Below, one piece after another: positions 7,700 through 14,709 of a DNA stretch of 64,000 nucleotides; positions within the stretch are counted from its first letter, which is position 1, and the number at the start of each line of letters is the position of its first letter. The notes beneath the pieces are model-generated. The model had not been told where the DNA came from, did not search any database, and saw only the letters and a program-made list of their open reading frames with translations. A program made the translations under genes and the position numbers. Origin of the DNA: UBA2211 sp049302755 (GTDB taxonomy: Bacteria; Patescibacteriota; Minisyncoccia; Minisyncoccales; Minisyncoccaceae); the NCBI GenBank assembly GCA_049302755.1, contig JBAQMK010000004.1, positions 1 through 64,000 of the forward strand, read 5' to 3'.

Positions 7700-8037
7700 T
7701 CGACCCCTCAAGAGTAACCTCTTCGAGTGGTCTGTGGAAAAGTATCGGAGTTGGAACGATGAAAGGTGTAGCAATTCTTATCGCCACTTGCACAATGATT
7801 GCCATGCTTTCATTCGACGTGACGTTGATTGCCAATTCGGTAATCCTCACACTCCTGCCGAAACAAACAAGTTCTTTCGGCCCTGTCGGATTAAAGGGAA
7901 ATTTCTCCCGGAAAGCTCTAAGGGATTGCTACATTATTCCGGGGAAAGGTCCTCCGGTCCAAATGTAGCAAGAACAACAATTTCTTCCACAAAGCAGCAC
8001 ACTAAGAGGAAAGCAAAAAGCTTTCCTCATTTTTTTT
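7700..8037 (+). ncRNA. Candidate structured non-coding RNA, family not recognised
   Basis: Gene-free stretch of nearly 480 bases between two minus-strand genes. The plus strand can fold extensively: hairpin 7707-7724 (CTC-AAGAG/CTCTT-GAG around TAAC), a seven-base-pair long-range stem 7733-7739 with 7985-7991, GATGAAAG/CTTTCATT (7759-7766/7807-7814), 7827-7845 (GATTGCC/GGTAATC), 7858-7882 (GCCGAAA/TTTCGGC), 7896-7909, and 7925-7972 (TTGCTACATT/AATGTAGCAA with an inner CCGG/CCGG). It ends in a strong plus-strand terminator. Overlapping frames on both strands look non-coding. The signatures of RNase P RNA, tmRNA, SRP RNA, group I introns and T-boxes were not found. Start is approximate; a weak TGTGATACT-type -10 lies at about 7684-7692. 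Confidence 0.55.
8006..8037 (+). terminator. Strong plus-strand terminator closing the candidate ncRNA
   Basis: Nine-base-pair perfect hairpin (GAGGAAAGC/GCTTTCCTC, loop AAAAA) followed by A and eight T residues on the plus strand. On the minus strand no T-run follows, so it specifically terminates plus-strand transcription although no plus-strand protein gene precedes it. Confidence 0.85.
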
Positions 8038-8039
8038 AT

Positions 8040-8510
8040 TTAGACTTCAGCAATAATTACCACGTAGTTCTTACCATATTTCTTGGCGCACTTGGGACAG
8101 GTTGTATACCACATATACATTTTTTTAATACTCAAGTCTCTGCCCTTGACATATTCTTCAAAGTTTTTGCACCACTCCCCTGTTTTACTGAAATCACCTT
8201 CATAGACTTTACTTAGATATTTACCGCTTAAAGATATATTCTCGGCTCCCGGAATTTCTTTGTCTACCGCCAAATAAATATCCATATTCCATTGAGAAGG
8301 ATGGTCAGAAAGACAAAGTAAGTCAGGTGTTTGAGCTCCGGCTTGTTCTACTTTCTTTAATAGTCTTGTGATAACCGAACCGAAATTGAGAGGAATGAAG
8401 AATAAAGTAAAAACTTTGTCCTTAATGAATCTTTTGTTGCTCCATTCTAATATTTTTTCATCCCACGGAGTCGGATCGAATTTTGGACAGCATTCAGTTT
8501 TGTTGTTCAT
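8040..8510 (-). CDS. Conserved uncharacterised protein, CPKFDPTPWDEK family
   Basis: 156 residues. It starts MNNKTECCPKFDPTPWDEK and ends with YTTCPKCAKKYGKNYVVIIA; these ends and the middle (DKVFTLFFIPLNFGSVITRL, KEIPGAENISLSGKYLSKVY) match a widespread family of bacterial proteins sometimes labelled hydrolase, without established activity. The N-terminal CC and C-terminal CxxC could bind metal. The start at 8510 follows the family N-terminus; the frame is open 22 codons further but that stretch is AT-rich and unlike the family. No SD. Monocistronic. Confidence 0.75.
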   Translation of the reverse strand: MNNKTECCPKFDPTPWDEKILEWSNKRFIKDKVFTLFFIPLNFGSVITRLLKKVEQAGAQTPDLLCLSDHPSQWNMDIYLAVDKEIPGAENISLSGKYLSKVYEGDFSKTGEWCKNFEEYVKGRDLSIKKMYMWYTTCPKCAKKYGKNYVVIIAEV

Positions 8511-8577
8511 ATTTTTAATAATATTATTATGCTTAAATTTTATCACAAAACGATAGCTGATCAAAGTCTTAAACAAT

Positions 8578-8606
8578 TTGACTAATTTGTGTTTTTATAT
8601 TATAAA
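8578..8606 (+). promoter_or_regulatory. Promoter of the 8748-9590 gene
   Basis: Plus strand TTGACT, 17 bp, TATAAA. It implies a 5' leader of about 135 bases containing the hairpin at 8643-8690. Confidence 0.65.
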
Positions 8607-8642
8607 TAGTGCACCAAGTTATTTAAAATCATAATAAAGAAT

Positions 8643-8690
8643 ATGAGACGAGTATTTAGCGGGTTTATGCCCCTTAAATATTCGTCTCAT
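8643..8690 (+). promoter_or_regulatory. Large leader hairpin (inverted repeat)
   Basis: Arms 8643-8658 and 8675-8690 pair over 16 bp with a single G-U, and GGG/CCC inside the 16-base loop can extend it. No T-run follows, so it is not an intrinsic terminator. It lies in the 5' leader of the next gene, between promoter and SD; a role in mRNA stability or regulated initiation is inferred. Confidence 0.6.
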
Positions 8691-8747
8691 AATGTTATGT
8701 TGTGGGGCGATTCTTTACCAGAGGGAGTCTGGTTTTCAGGTGATATT

Positions 8748-9590
8748 ATGCGTGGAATAAAAATCTTTGGAAGGTTACTCTTCCCTAAAGTAAACGGTAT
8801 TGAGGACGCCAGAGACTCCTATTATCATTTCTCTGGAAAGAATTGTCCCAAAAGAGCATTTGCATTGCAAGAGTGGACAAATCTTTATCTTCCGCTGATT
8901 CAAAAGGCCATTCAAGATAAAGATGTTGATGCCTTTTTCAAATTAGTCGCTTCATACAGTATGCCTCCCGAAGGAAAAGCCTGGGATGAAGCAGTGGCAG
9001 TCGCAGAATCATTCATATCAATGATTTCAACGTCTCAGCAAGCAAAGAATATATATCCACAGCAGAATTCGTGTGGTTATTCCGGCCATAACAAAGTATA
9101 CTGCTCTAAAAACATTGAAAAGAGATGGAATGAACTCTCTGCTCCTGAAATTGAAGCAGCGAAGAGTATTGCCGAGATAAAAATTGCCGTTGAAAATTCT
9201 TTCTTTAACGGCGAACTATTCATCAAAGGCATGTTGAAATGGGTGGATGCTTGCCATACCGTGGATGAAATTGAAAAGTTGATGAATCACATCTCAAGCT
9301 ACTACTATACTAAAATAAGCCCGATAGTGTCGGAAGCCATCAAAGAAAAAACAGTATCGGTTCTTCTCGCCGAAACACCGAAAGTAACCGACATTAAGAC
9401 TATCAAGTCTTATTATCACTTTGCTCCTCAAAAAAGCGCGGTGAGGATTTTCATCTTCGAAAGATGGCTCGAGCTTTGCACTACCCCGGAAGAGGCAAAC
9501 GAAGCATTCATCTATGCTCCGGAAGAAAGGGTTGTCTGTCAACTCGGAGCATACAAGAGGATGCAAGCGCTTCTCTCAGTCAAAACATAA
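8748..9590 (+). CDS. Orphan protein (280 aa), SD-led cassette
   Basis: Unrecognised, mostly helical protein. It contains two similar segments: YYHFSGKNCPKRAFALQEWT near the N-terminus and YYHFAPQKSAVRIFIFERWL near the C-terminus (spaced about 195 residues), each followed by a Glu/Ala-rich helix, suggesting an internal duplication of a helical repeat. The frame is open from 8643, but the ATG at 8748 has CAGGTG six bases upstream while earlier starts lie inside the leader hairpin. It ends 10 bases before a terminator. No signal peptide or membrane segment. Confidence 0.65.
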   Translation: MRGIKIFGRLLFPKVNGIEDARDSYYHFSGKNCPKRAFALQEWTNLYLPLIQKAIQDKDVDAFFKLVASYSMPPEGKAWDEAVAVAESFISMISTSQQAKNIYPQQNSCGYSGHNKVYCSKNIEKRWNELSAPEIEAAKSIAEIKIAVENSFFNGELFIKGMLKWVDACHTVDEIEKLMNHISSYYYTKISPIVSEAIKEKTVSVLLAETPKVTDIKTIKSYYHFAPQKSAVRIFIFERWLELCTTPEEANEAFIYAPEERVVCQLGAYKRMQALLSVKT

Positions 9591-9599
9591 ACATTTTTC

Positions 9600-9621
9600 C
9601 GAACACTTTAAAGTATTCGGA
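9600..9621 (+). terminator. Terminator of the 8748-9590 gene
   Basis: Eleven-base arms CCGAACACTTT/AAAGTATTCGG with one mismatch, followed by ATTTTATTTATT on the plus strand. Confidence 0.75.
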
Positions 9622-9658
9622 TTTTATTTATTAAAAAAAAGAAAGAGTAATCAAAAAC

Positions 9659-9674
9659 CCCGCCATCAGACGGA
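9659..9674 (-). terminator. Terminator of the Cys-rich microprotein gene
   Basis: Minus-strand hairpin TCCGTC/GGCGGG (two G-U pairs, loop TGAT) followed by five to six T residues. Confidence 0.65.
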
Positions 9675-9691
9675 GTTTTTTAATAAATGTT

Positions 9692-9847
9692 TTATTCTTG
9701 TTCCGGTTGATCCTTTTTTTCTTGGCAACCGCACTTACAATCAGGAGGACATGAACAACAATAAACACAAACTTCCGGATTACAAGAACACTCTGTTTTT
9801 TCATTTAAAGGCATTCCACAAGTACATTTTCTTTCTTCGTTTTCCAT
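9692..9847 (-). CDS. Cysteine-rich microprotein (51 aa), metallothionein-like
   Basis: 51 residues with 11 cysteines (C8, C10, C20, C22, C27, C30, C31, C33, C37, C39, C41), arranged as CxC, CxC, CC and CxCxC clusters between acidic ends (MENEERK... and ...KKDQPEQE). No signal peptide. The composition and CxC pattern resemble metallothioneins and suggest binding of several soft metal ions in the cytosol, but no specific family is recognised. It lacks an SD (context AATAATATGG, as in core genes) and has its own terminator. The neighbouring arsM gene, two genes upstream, makes a role in metalloid or metal handling conceivable; this is inference. Confidence 0.7.
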   Translation of the reverse strand: MENEERKCTCGMPLNEKTECSCNPEVCVYCCSCPPDCKCGCQEKKDQPEQE

Positions 9848-9859
9848 ATTATTTAAATA

Positions 9860-10387
9860 TTATTTATTAAATAATTTAACAAACCAACCGAACAAACTAA
9901 ATTTGCTTTCGTTAGCTTTAACGATATCGTTGATTTTTTGACGTTCGGCTTCTAGAGTTTTAATTTGTTCCTGAATAGTTGTTATATCTTGGCTGTTCTC
10001 TAATTTAGTTAACAATGTATTCAATCTATCTATATGATTATCCATGTTCGCAATTTCGCTGCGCAATTGACCGATATTCTTATAATCTAAACCAATTAAA
10101 AATATTTTCAATCCGTTCCTTGCATCAACTTTATCTATAGTGTCGGCTATATTATCTTTGCTTTGATTTTGTTGCTGAGCCATGGTTCTTATTTGTTCGC
10201 CAACTTCTCCCTGTTCATTATCGGCAGCGGTTAAAAGACCTTGAACAAATGTTGACATGTTATTCCTGTGCTGCTCTCCTTTCGTTTGACCATTATCCTT
10301 TGCTTCGACAAAAAAGACCGAACAACAAAAAGTAGTCACTAAAATTGAAAATACTACAAACAATGAGATGCTTTTTATTTTTTGCAT
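9860..10387 (-). CDS. Secreted coiled-coil protein of a Parcubacteria-type family
   Basis: 175 residues. Residues 1-29 form a signal peptide (KIKSISLFVVFSILVTTFCC, cleavage probably after VEA). The mature part has a conserved-looking block EQHRNNMSTFVQGLLTAADN and GEQIRTMAQQQNQSKDNIAD, then a short hydrophobic LKIFLIGLDYKNIGQL and a coiled coil (residues ~115-160), ending in an amphipathic aromatic helix. I recall similar uncharacterised proteins in Parcubacteria genomes; function unknown. Possibly an envelope-associated protein anchored by its hydrophobic segments. No SD. Confidence 0.7.
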   Translation of the reverse strand: MQKIKSISLFVVFSILVTTFCCSVFFVEAKDNGQTKGEQHRNNMSTFVQGLLTAADNEQGEVGEQIRTMAQQQNQSKDNIADTIDKVDARNGLKIFLIGLDYKNIGQLRSEIANMDNHIDRLNTLLTKLENSQDITTIQEQIKTLEAERQKINDIVKANESKFSLFGWFVKLFNK

Positions 10388-10512
10388 ATTTTATATTTAT
10401 TAATAATAATATATGACCTTTAATAAATTATATTATAAATAAAAAGTTTGTCTATAGTTTACAGGAACCTCAAAGCGAATTCAGATTTTTTTAAGTTGAT
10501 TTCGGTTTAAAT

Positions 10513-11253
10513 TTATTTTATCAATTCAACCATTAAGCTTTCTAAAGGTATTCCATTATATTGTTCTTTGCTAATTTCTTTGTTTTCACGAAGAATATTA
10601 ACCTTAAATCCGGCACTTTTAATTTTATCCAAATAGTCATCTTTCAATAATGCTCCCGCGACACAACCACATAATAAATCTTTATCATTTCTTTGTTTTT
10701 CTGAAAGTTCTTCCAATAAAACAATATCTGAAAGATAAATCTTTCCTCCGGGCTTAAGAACCCTGTATGCCTCCTTAAAGGTTTTAATTTTGTCAGGAGT
10801 TAAATTAATAACACAATTAGTGATTATTGTATCAACTGAATTATCTTTAAGCGGTAAGTTCTCTATTTCTCCCAAAATAAATTCAACATTGGTTATATTT
10901 TGTTTTTCAGCATTTTCTTTTGCCTTTTCTATCATTTCTTCAGTCATATCAACGCCGATAATTTTTCCCTTATCACCAACCTTTTTAGCCGCTAAAATAG
11001 CATCTATTCCAGCTCCCGATCCTAAATCTAAGACTATGTCCCCTTCTTTTATTCTTCCAAATGCTAATGGATTTCCGCAGCCAAGACCAAGATTGGCTTC
11101 GCCAACAATTTTTAATTCTTCCTCAGAATAGCCAATACTTTTTGAGATATTTTTTGCATTACTGCATCCGCACCCACAAGAAGAATTATTAATTGCTATG
11201 TCTTTGTATTTGTCTTTAACAATATTTTTGATAGATTCTTTTTTTATGATCAT
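10513..11253 (-). CDS. arsM: Arsenite methyltransferase ArsM
   Basis: 246 residues. Class I SAM methyltransferase: motif I LDLGSGAGIDAILAAKKVG (about residues 76-94), motif II IIGVDMTEEMI and post-motif LKPGGKIYLSDI. The cysteine set typical of ArsM is present: N-terminal SSCGCGCSN (around residues 24-32), GLGCGNP (~57-63), ITNCVINL and CGCVAGAL. ArsM methylates As(III) to methyl- and dimethylarsenicals, often for detoxification. No arsR, arsB or arsC is nearby. An unusual function on another metalloid is possible but the cysteine pattern supports ArsM. Monocistronic, no SD. Confidence 0.88.
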   Translation of the reverse strand: MIIKKESIKNIVKDKYKDIAINNSSCGCGCSNAKNISKSIGYSEEELKIVGEANLGLGCGNPLAFGRIKEGDIVLDLGSGAGIDAILAAKKVGDKGKIIGVDMTEEMIEKAKENAEKQNITNVEFILGEIENLPLKDNSVDTIITNCVINLTPDKIKTFKEAYRVLKPGGKIYLSDIVLLEELSEKQRNDKDLLCGCVAGALLKDDYLDKIKSAGFKVNILRENKEISKEQYNGIPLESLMVELIK

Positions 11254-11356
11254 GTATTTCTTAAATTTTTAATAATTGTATTAAATATAATTATATCTCT
11301 AAAAAGAAAAAGCGCCAACAATAACACTATTTCTATCTAATATTTTGCAAATATCA

Positions 11357-12313
11357 TTATTCTTTCTTCTTATCTAAACGTAAGAGAAATTCTTCTATCA
11401 ATTTTTTGACCTCAAGATAATTTTTAGTTTCCATTAACCTATCTCTAAGCTCTTTAGCACCGTTAAACCCTTTTGCGTAGGCGTGAAAATGTTTTTTCAT
11501 AACATTAAATTGCTTCGGGTCATTAAAAAGTTCTACATGCTCAACAATAGCTTTTAGTCTTTCTTGAGCAGAAGGTAATTTATCAGAAAAAAACCAAGGA
11601 TTTCCTAAGGTGGCTCTTCCAACCATAATTCCATCAATTTTGTTTTCTTTAATTAATTCGTAAGCTTGGGTAAGAGACTTTATATCTCCATTTCCAATAA
11701 TCAACGTCTCCGGAGAATACAAATCCCTCAATCTTACAATCTCTTTCGCTAAATTCCATTGTGCGGGAGAACGATACATTTCTTTTCTAGTACGAAAATG
11801 TATGGTTAGTGCGGCAATATTTTCTTGTAAGAGGGGTATAATCCATTCAGTGATTTGATTTTCATCATATCCAAGACGAGTTTTTACCGAAACAGGGATT
11901 TTCTTTGTTCCTTCTTTTGTTGCTCTAATGATTTGTTTTGCCAAATTAACATCTTTTATCAATGCGGCGCCCGCTCCTTTCTGTTCAATGGCTTTATCGG
12001 GGCATCCCATATTAATATCAATACCATCGAAACCAAGTTTTTCAATCTCTTCCGCTGCTTTTTTAAAATATGATGGATCGGAACCGAAAATCTGAGCGAC
12101 GATCGGATGTTCGGCCGGAGAAAACTTTAAAGTTTTAAGACAGATTTCACGACCCTTGGAGAATAATCCTTCAACAGAAACAAACTCTGTCCAAAAAACA
12201 TCGGGTCGGCCGTGTTTTAAAAGCATAAGCCTAAATGCATCATCAGTAACCCCTGACATCGGAGCTGCAACAACAATAGGCTTTTTTAGTTTTTTCCAAA
12301 AATTAGATTGCAT
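11357..12313 (-). CDS. dus: tRNA-dihydrouridine synthase
   Basis: 318 residues. FMN-dependent TIM-barrel enzyme reducing uridine in tRNA D-loops. Motifs: AAPMSGVTDDAFR at the N-terminus, the catalytic-cysteine motif DINMGCPDKAIEQKGAGAAL, VKTRLGYDENQ and MVGRATLGNPWFF, then a helical C-terminal domain (HAYAKGFNGAKELRDRL). The start MQSNFWKKL (12313) has a weak GGAAAA upstream; an in-frame TTG five codons earlier is less likely. Whether it is DusA, B or C class cannot be fixed by eye; the motifs are closest to DusB. Confidence 0.93.
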   Translation of the reverse strand: MQSNFWKKLKKPIVVAAPMSGVTDDAFRLMLLKHGRPDVFWTEFVSVEGLFSKGREICLKTLKFSPAEHPIVAQIFGSDPSYFKKAAEEIEKLGFDGIDINMGCPDKAIEQKGAGAALIKDVNLAKQIIRATKEGTKKIPVSVKTRLGYDENQITEWIIPLLQENIAALTIHFRTRKEMYRSPAQWNLAKEIVRLRDLYSPETLIIGNGDIKSLTQAYELIKENKIDGIMVGRATLGNPWFFSDKLPSAQERLKAIVEHVELFNDPKQFNVMKKHFHAYAKGFNGAKELRDRLMETKNYLEVKKLIEEFLLRLDKKKE

Positions 12314-12405
12314 GTTTTTCCAACACAAAAATTTTTATTATTGAATCATGACAAATATTGACATACAGGGCAAGGATTAACGTTAAATTTTATAAAAAAA
12401 AGAGG

Positions 12406-12425
12406 GGCCATTCATAGAATGTGCC
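12406..12425 (-). terminator. Terminator overlapping the stop of the 12412 gene
   Basis: Hairpin on the minus strand, GGCACATTC/GAATGGCC-like arms with a short loop, followed by TCTTTTTTTT. The TGA stop of the upstream gene lies inside the hairpin. Confidence 0.7.
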
Positions 12426-12648
12426 GCCATTTTAAGTAACCATAAAGGCTACCTGCTCCAATAAGAATTCCTACTGCGATACCTCCACCAACTGCCTGTA
12501 AGGAGTTTACGGTGGATATGAGGATGCTAACAGCTACATTGAGTAGATATGTGATAATTACCGCAATGATTGCGATAACAATCGCAGGTCCTCCCCATTT
12601 GTAGATAAAATCCCAAACACGATCTTCTAATGATGCCATACGAATCAC
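12412..12648 (-). CDS. Orphan small membrane protein (78 aa), SD-led cassette
   Basis: Two hydrophobic helices (about residues 19-45 and 52-70) in a short protein starting V/M-IRMASLEDRVWDFIYKW. The glycine-rich second segment (AVGGGIAVGILIGAGSLYG) resembles small phage-holin-like or envelope proteins, but nothing specific is recognised. The GTG at 12648 is preferred because AGGA lies five to six bases upstream; the ATG at 12639 is an alternative. A near-perfect promoter lies at 12664-12693. Confidence 0.55.
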   Translation of the reverse strand: MIRMASLEDRVWDFIYKWGGPAIVIAIIAVIITYLLNVAVSILISTVNSLQAVGGGIAVGILIGAGSLYGYLKWRHIL

Positions 12649-12663
12649 TAATTTCCTAGATAT

Positions 12664-12693
12664 ATTATACAATATAATGTTATATATTGTCAA
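12664..12693 (-). promoter_or_regulatory. Consensus promoter of the 12412-12648 gene
   Basis: Minus strand: TTGACA, 18 bp, TATAAT. The short distance to the start gives a leader of only about 10-15 bases. Confidence 0.75.
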
Positions 12694-12760
12694 TAGTAAG
12701 ATATGTAGGGGCGATGGGATAAACTCAGAACCTTTTTGAGGCTACATCAAGCTGATTAGT

Positions 12761-13351
12761 TTATTTAGCAACGTCTCTTCTTTCTCTTACAAATCCTATA
12801 CGCTTATTTTTCGCCGTCATTTTTATAAAGTGAGCTAAAGATTTTTTATACATATCCATACCATGTCTTTTCCGACCCTCAATGTATGCAACTCTGATGC
12901 GCTGATATGAGGGTGGCATTTTTTGAAAATATTCCCAAGCGTCTTTGTTTGCTTTTAATGTTTTTAAAATATCTGCGGAGATTATAAAATTATCAGCTTC
13001 TTCTATCTTTTCATTAAATGCATGCGCAATAGATTTTATTCCCCATTTCGTCATTTTCTTTTCCTTTATAAGCTCACGTATACGTTCTTTATTCATTTGT
13101 GAAAGTTCGCTTTTTGGTTTACGTGGTGAGAAACGTTGAGCAAAGCGTTCTTTGTCAATTTTTTTTAAAATGCCATCAATCCATCCATAACAAAGAGCCT
13201 CCATTACCGCATCGTCATATGAAATACGCGGTTTCCCAGTTTCTTTACGGTAATAAATAAGCCAAATTTCAGATTCTGTTTTATGATGTTTTGAAAGCCA
13301 TGAATGCCACTTTTTTCTATTATCTACGTAAAGAGTTTTACCAAGTTTCAT
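12761..13351 (-). CDS. YdeI/OmpD-associated family protein
   Basis: 196 residues. The family block is visible: EIWLIYYRKETGKPRISYDD, VMEALCYGWIDGILKKID, RFSPRKPKSELSQMNKER, and the C-terminal part containing PPSYQRIRVAYIEGRKR. Proteins of this family (YdeI in E. coli, YdhG-related) are linked to antimicrobial-peptide or bacteriocin tolerance, with the biochemical role unclear. Cytosolic, basic. Starts MKLGKTLYVDNRKKWH without SD, directly upstream of rnhB's 3' end (13 bases), possibly cotranscribed with it. Confidence 0.8.
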   Translation of the reverse strand: MKLGKTLYVDNRKKWHSWLSKHHKTESEIWLIYYRKETGKPRISYDDAVMEALCYGWIDGILKKIDKERFAQRFSPRKPKSELSQMNKERIRELIKEKKMTKWGIKSIAHAFNEKIEEADNFIISADILKTLKANKDAWEYFQKMPPSYQRIRVAYIEGRKRHGMDMYKKSLAHFIKMTAKNKRIGFVRERRDVAK

Positions 13352-13364
13352 ATGTTTTAATCTT

Positions 13365-13988
13365 TTACATTAGACTAATCGGCGCAAAGCTTTTTCGGTG
13401 TATCTTGCAAATTCCATTCTTTTTGATTTTCTTCATGTGTTCCTTTGTCCCATACCCTTTATGCTTTTTAAAATTGTATGCCGGATATGTTTTATCATAT
13501 TCAATCATTATTCTATCTCTCGTCACCTTGGCGATAATGCTGGCCGCAGAAACGGAAAACACCTTGTCATCAGCTTTAATAATTGATATCTGAGCAATTT
13601 TCAAATTAAGTTTCATTCTTCCATCAAGGATAAGATGATCAACTTTAATCTCATTCCTTTTTTCTAAATTCTTAACTGCCTTAATCATTGAGAGTTTAGT
13701 CGCTTCTAAGATATTAATTTTATCAATCATCTTTTCTGAAACCATTCCAATTCCCCACTTCAATTTAGAACTATTGATTAAATTAGGATAGACCTGTTCC
13801 CTCTTCTTTTCGCTTAACTTTTTTGAATCTTTGACCGATTTAATTTTTTTCGCGTGTTTAAAGTCTTTTTCCAAGATTAAAACAGCGCTGGACACGACCG
13901 GACCAGCCAAAGGACCTCTTCCCGCCTCATCAATTCCCGCCACATATTTATACCCCTTTTTCCAGAGCTTCTTTTCTTCTTGAATCAT
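13365..13988 (-). CDS. rnhB: Ribonuclease HII
   Basis: 207 residues. RNase HII removes ribonucleotides from DNA and RNA-DNA hybrids. The catalytic acidic residues are visible: D and E in AGIDEAGRGPLAGPVV (near residue 20), D in LDGRMKLN, and D in IKADDKVFSVSAASIIAKVTRD. The start MIQEEKKLWKK (13988) is preferred to an in-frame start 15 codons upstream that reads hydrophobic AT-rich residues and lies in the divergent promoter region with the 14034 gene. Confidence 0.95.
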   Translation of the reverse strand: MIQEEKKLWKKGYKYVAGIDEAGRGPLAGPVVSSAVLILEKDFKHAKKIKSVKDSKKLSEKKREQVYPNLINSSKLKWGIGMVSEKMIDKINILEATKLSMIKAVKNLEKRNEIKVDHLILDGRMKLNLKIAQISIIKADDKVFSVSAASIIAKVTRDRIMIEYDKTYPAYNFKKHKGYGTKEHMKKIKKNGICKIHRKSFAPISLM

Positions 13989-14033
13989 AATCAAATATGG
14001 GATATTATTAAGATATATTAAACATATTAACAT

Positions 14034-14696
14034 ATGGTCATATTAAACGGCAATAATAAAGAAGAAGTCTTGGGTCAGATGGAAATAATTAATGAAATCA
14101 AGATGGCGGAAAAAGAAGGCCGCCCAGTTGATTTCAGTAATAAAACTCTGTCTGATTTTAACGTTATTATTGATAAGATTAAATTCGGATTGAATCTGGA
14201 AAATGCAAAAATAATGGGACCGGTCTTCTTGGGAGAAATAGTAATCATCGGAGACCTTAATTTGAAAGGAGCGGTCATCAATGGTTCATTGTATTTGGGT
14301 AAAGCGGACATAAAAAAAGATTTAATATTTGAAAACGCACAGATTAACGGAGCGATTAACTTAGTCGGATCTAAAATCGGAGGAAACATCAATGCCAGAG
14401 GGTTAATTACCGTCGGCTTTTTGTCTCTCGCCAAAACAGAAATATTCGGTGACGTGATTTTAGAGAATGCCGAAATCGAATCGGCCAATTACGATGACTT
14501 ATTAGTAAGAGGCGATGCTTTCTTTGGTACGGCCAATGTCGGCGGAAACCTTAACTTGGGAAAAATGAAAACCTCGGGAACGATTGACTTAGATGAAACC
14601 AATGTCGGCAGTAACCTTGTTTTGACGGGAACGGAAAGCCAAAAAGGAGCGATTGATACGACCCGCGCAAAAATAGGAGGGAAAAAGATTATTTAA
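14034..14696 (+). CDS. Beta-helix repeat protein (bactofilin/pentapeptide-like)
   Basis: 220 residues. After a short helical N-terminus (MEIINEIKMAEKEG could be the true start), the protein consists of about 20-residue hydrophobic-x-G/N repeats such as GPVFLGEIVIIGDLNLKGAV, NGAINLVGSKIGGNINARG and GGNLNLGKMKTSGTIDLDET. Regular spacing of I/L/V with G and N indicates a right-handed beta-helix of about eight coils. No signal peptide, so probably cytosolic or peripheral, like bactofilins or pentapeptide-repeat gyrase-protecting proteins; neither is proven. It is 13 bases upstream of dnaE and possibly cotranscribed with it. Confidence 0.7.
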   Translation: MVILNGNNKEEVLGQMEIINEIKMAEKEGRPVDFSNKTLSDFNVIIDKIKFGLNLENAKIMGPVFLGEIVIIGDLNLKGAVINGSLYLGKADIKKDLIFENAQINGAINLVGSKIGGNINARGLITVGFLSLAKTEIFGDVILENAEIESANYDDLLVRGDAFFGTANVGGNLNLGKMKTSGTIDLDETNVGSNLVLTGTESQKGAIDTTRAKIGGKKII

Positions 14697-14709
14697 TTGA
14701 ATTAGACAA

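Noticed and set aside
7566..7968. Open frames on both strands (minus 7566-7850; plus 7660-7968 and 7734-8216) as protein genes
   Set aside because: No family features, no usable SD at the starts, and the DNA is better explained as a folded RNA with a strand-specific terminator plus the leader of the 7209 gene.
7700..8037. RNase P RNA, tmRNA or SRP RNA
   Set aside because: The conserved P4 elements (GAGGAAAGUC and ACAGAA), a tRNA-like 3' end with CCA, and the SRP GGUCAGG/GGAAGCAGCC loops were not found on either strand.
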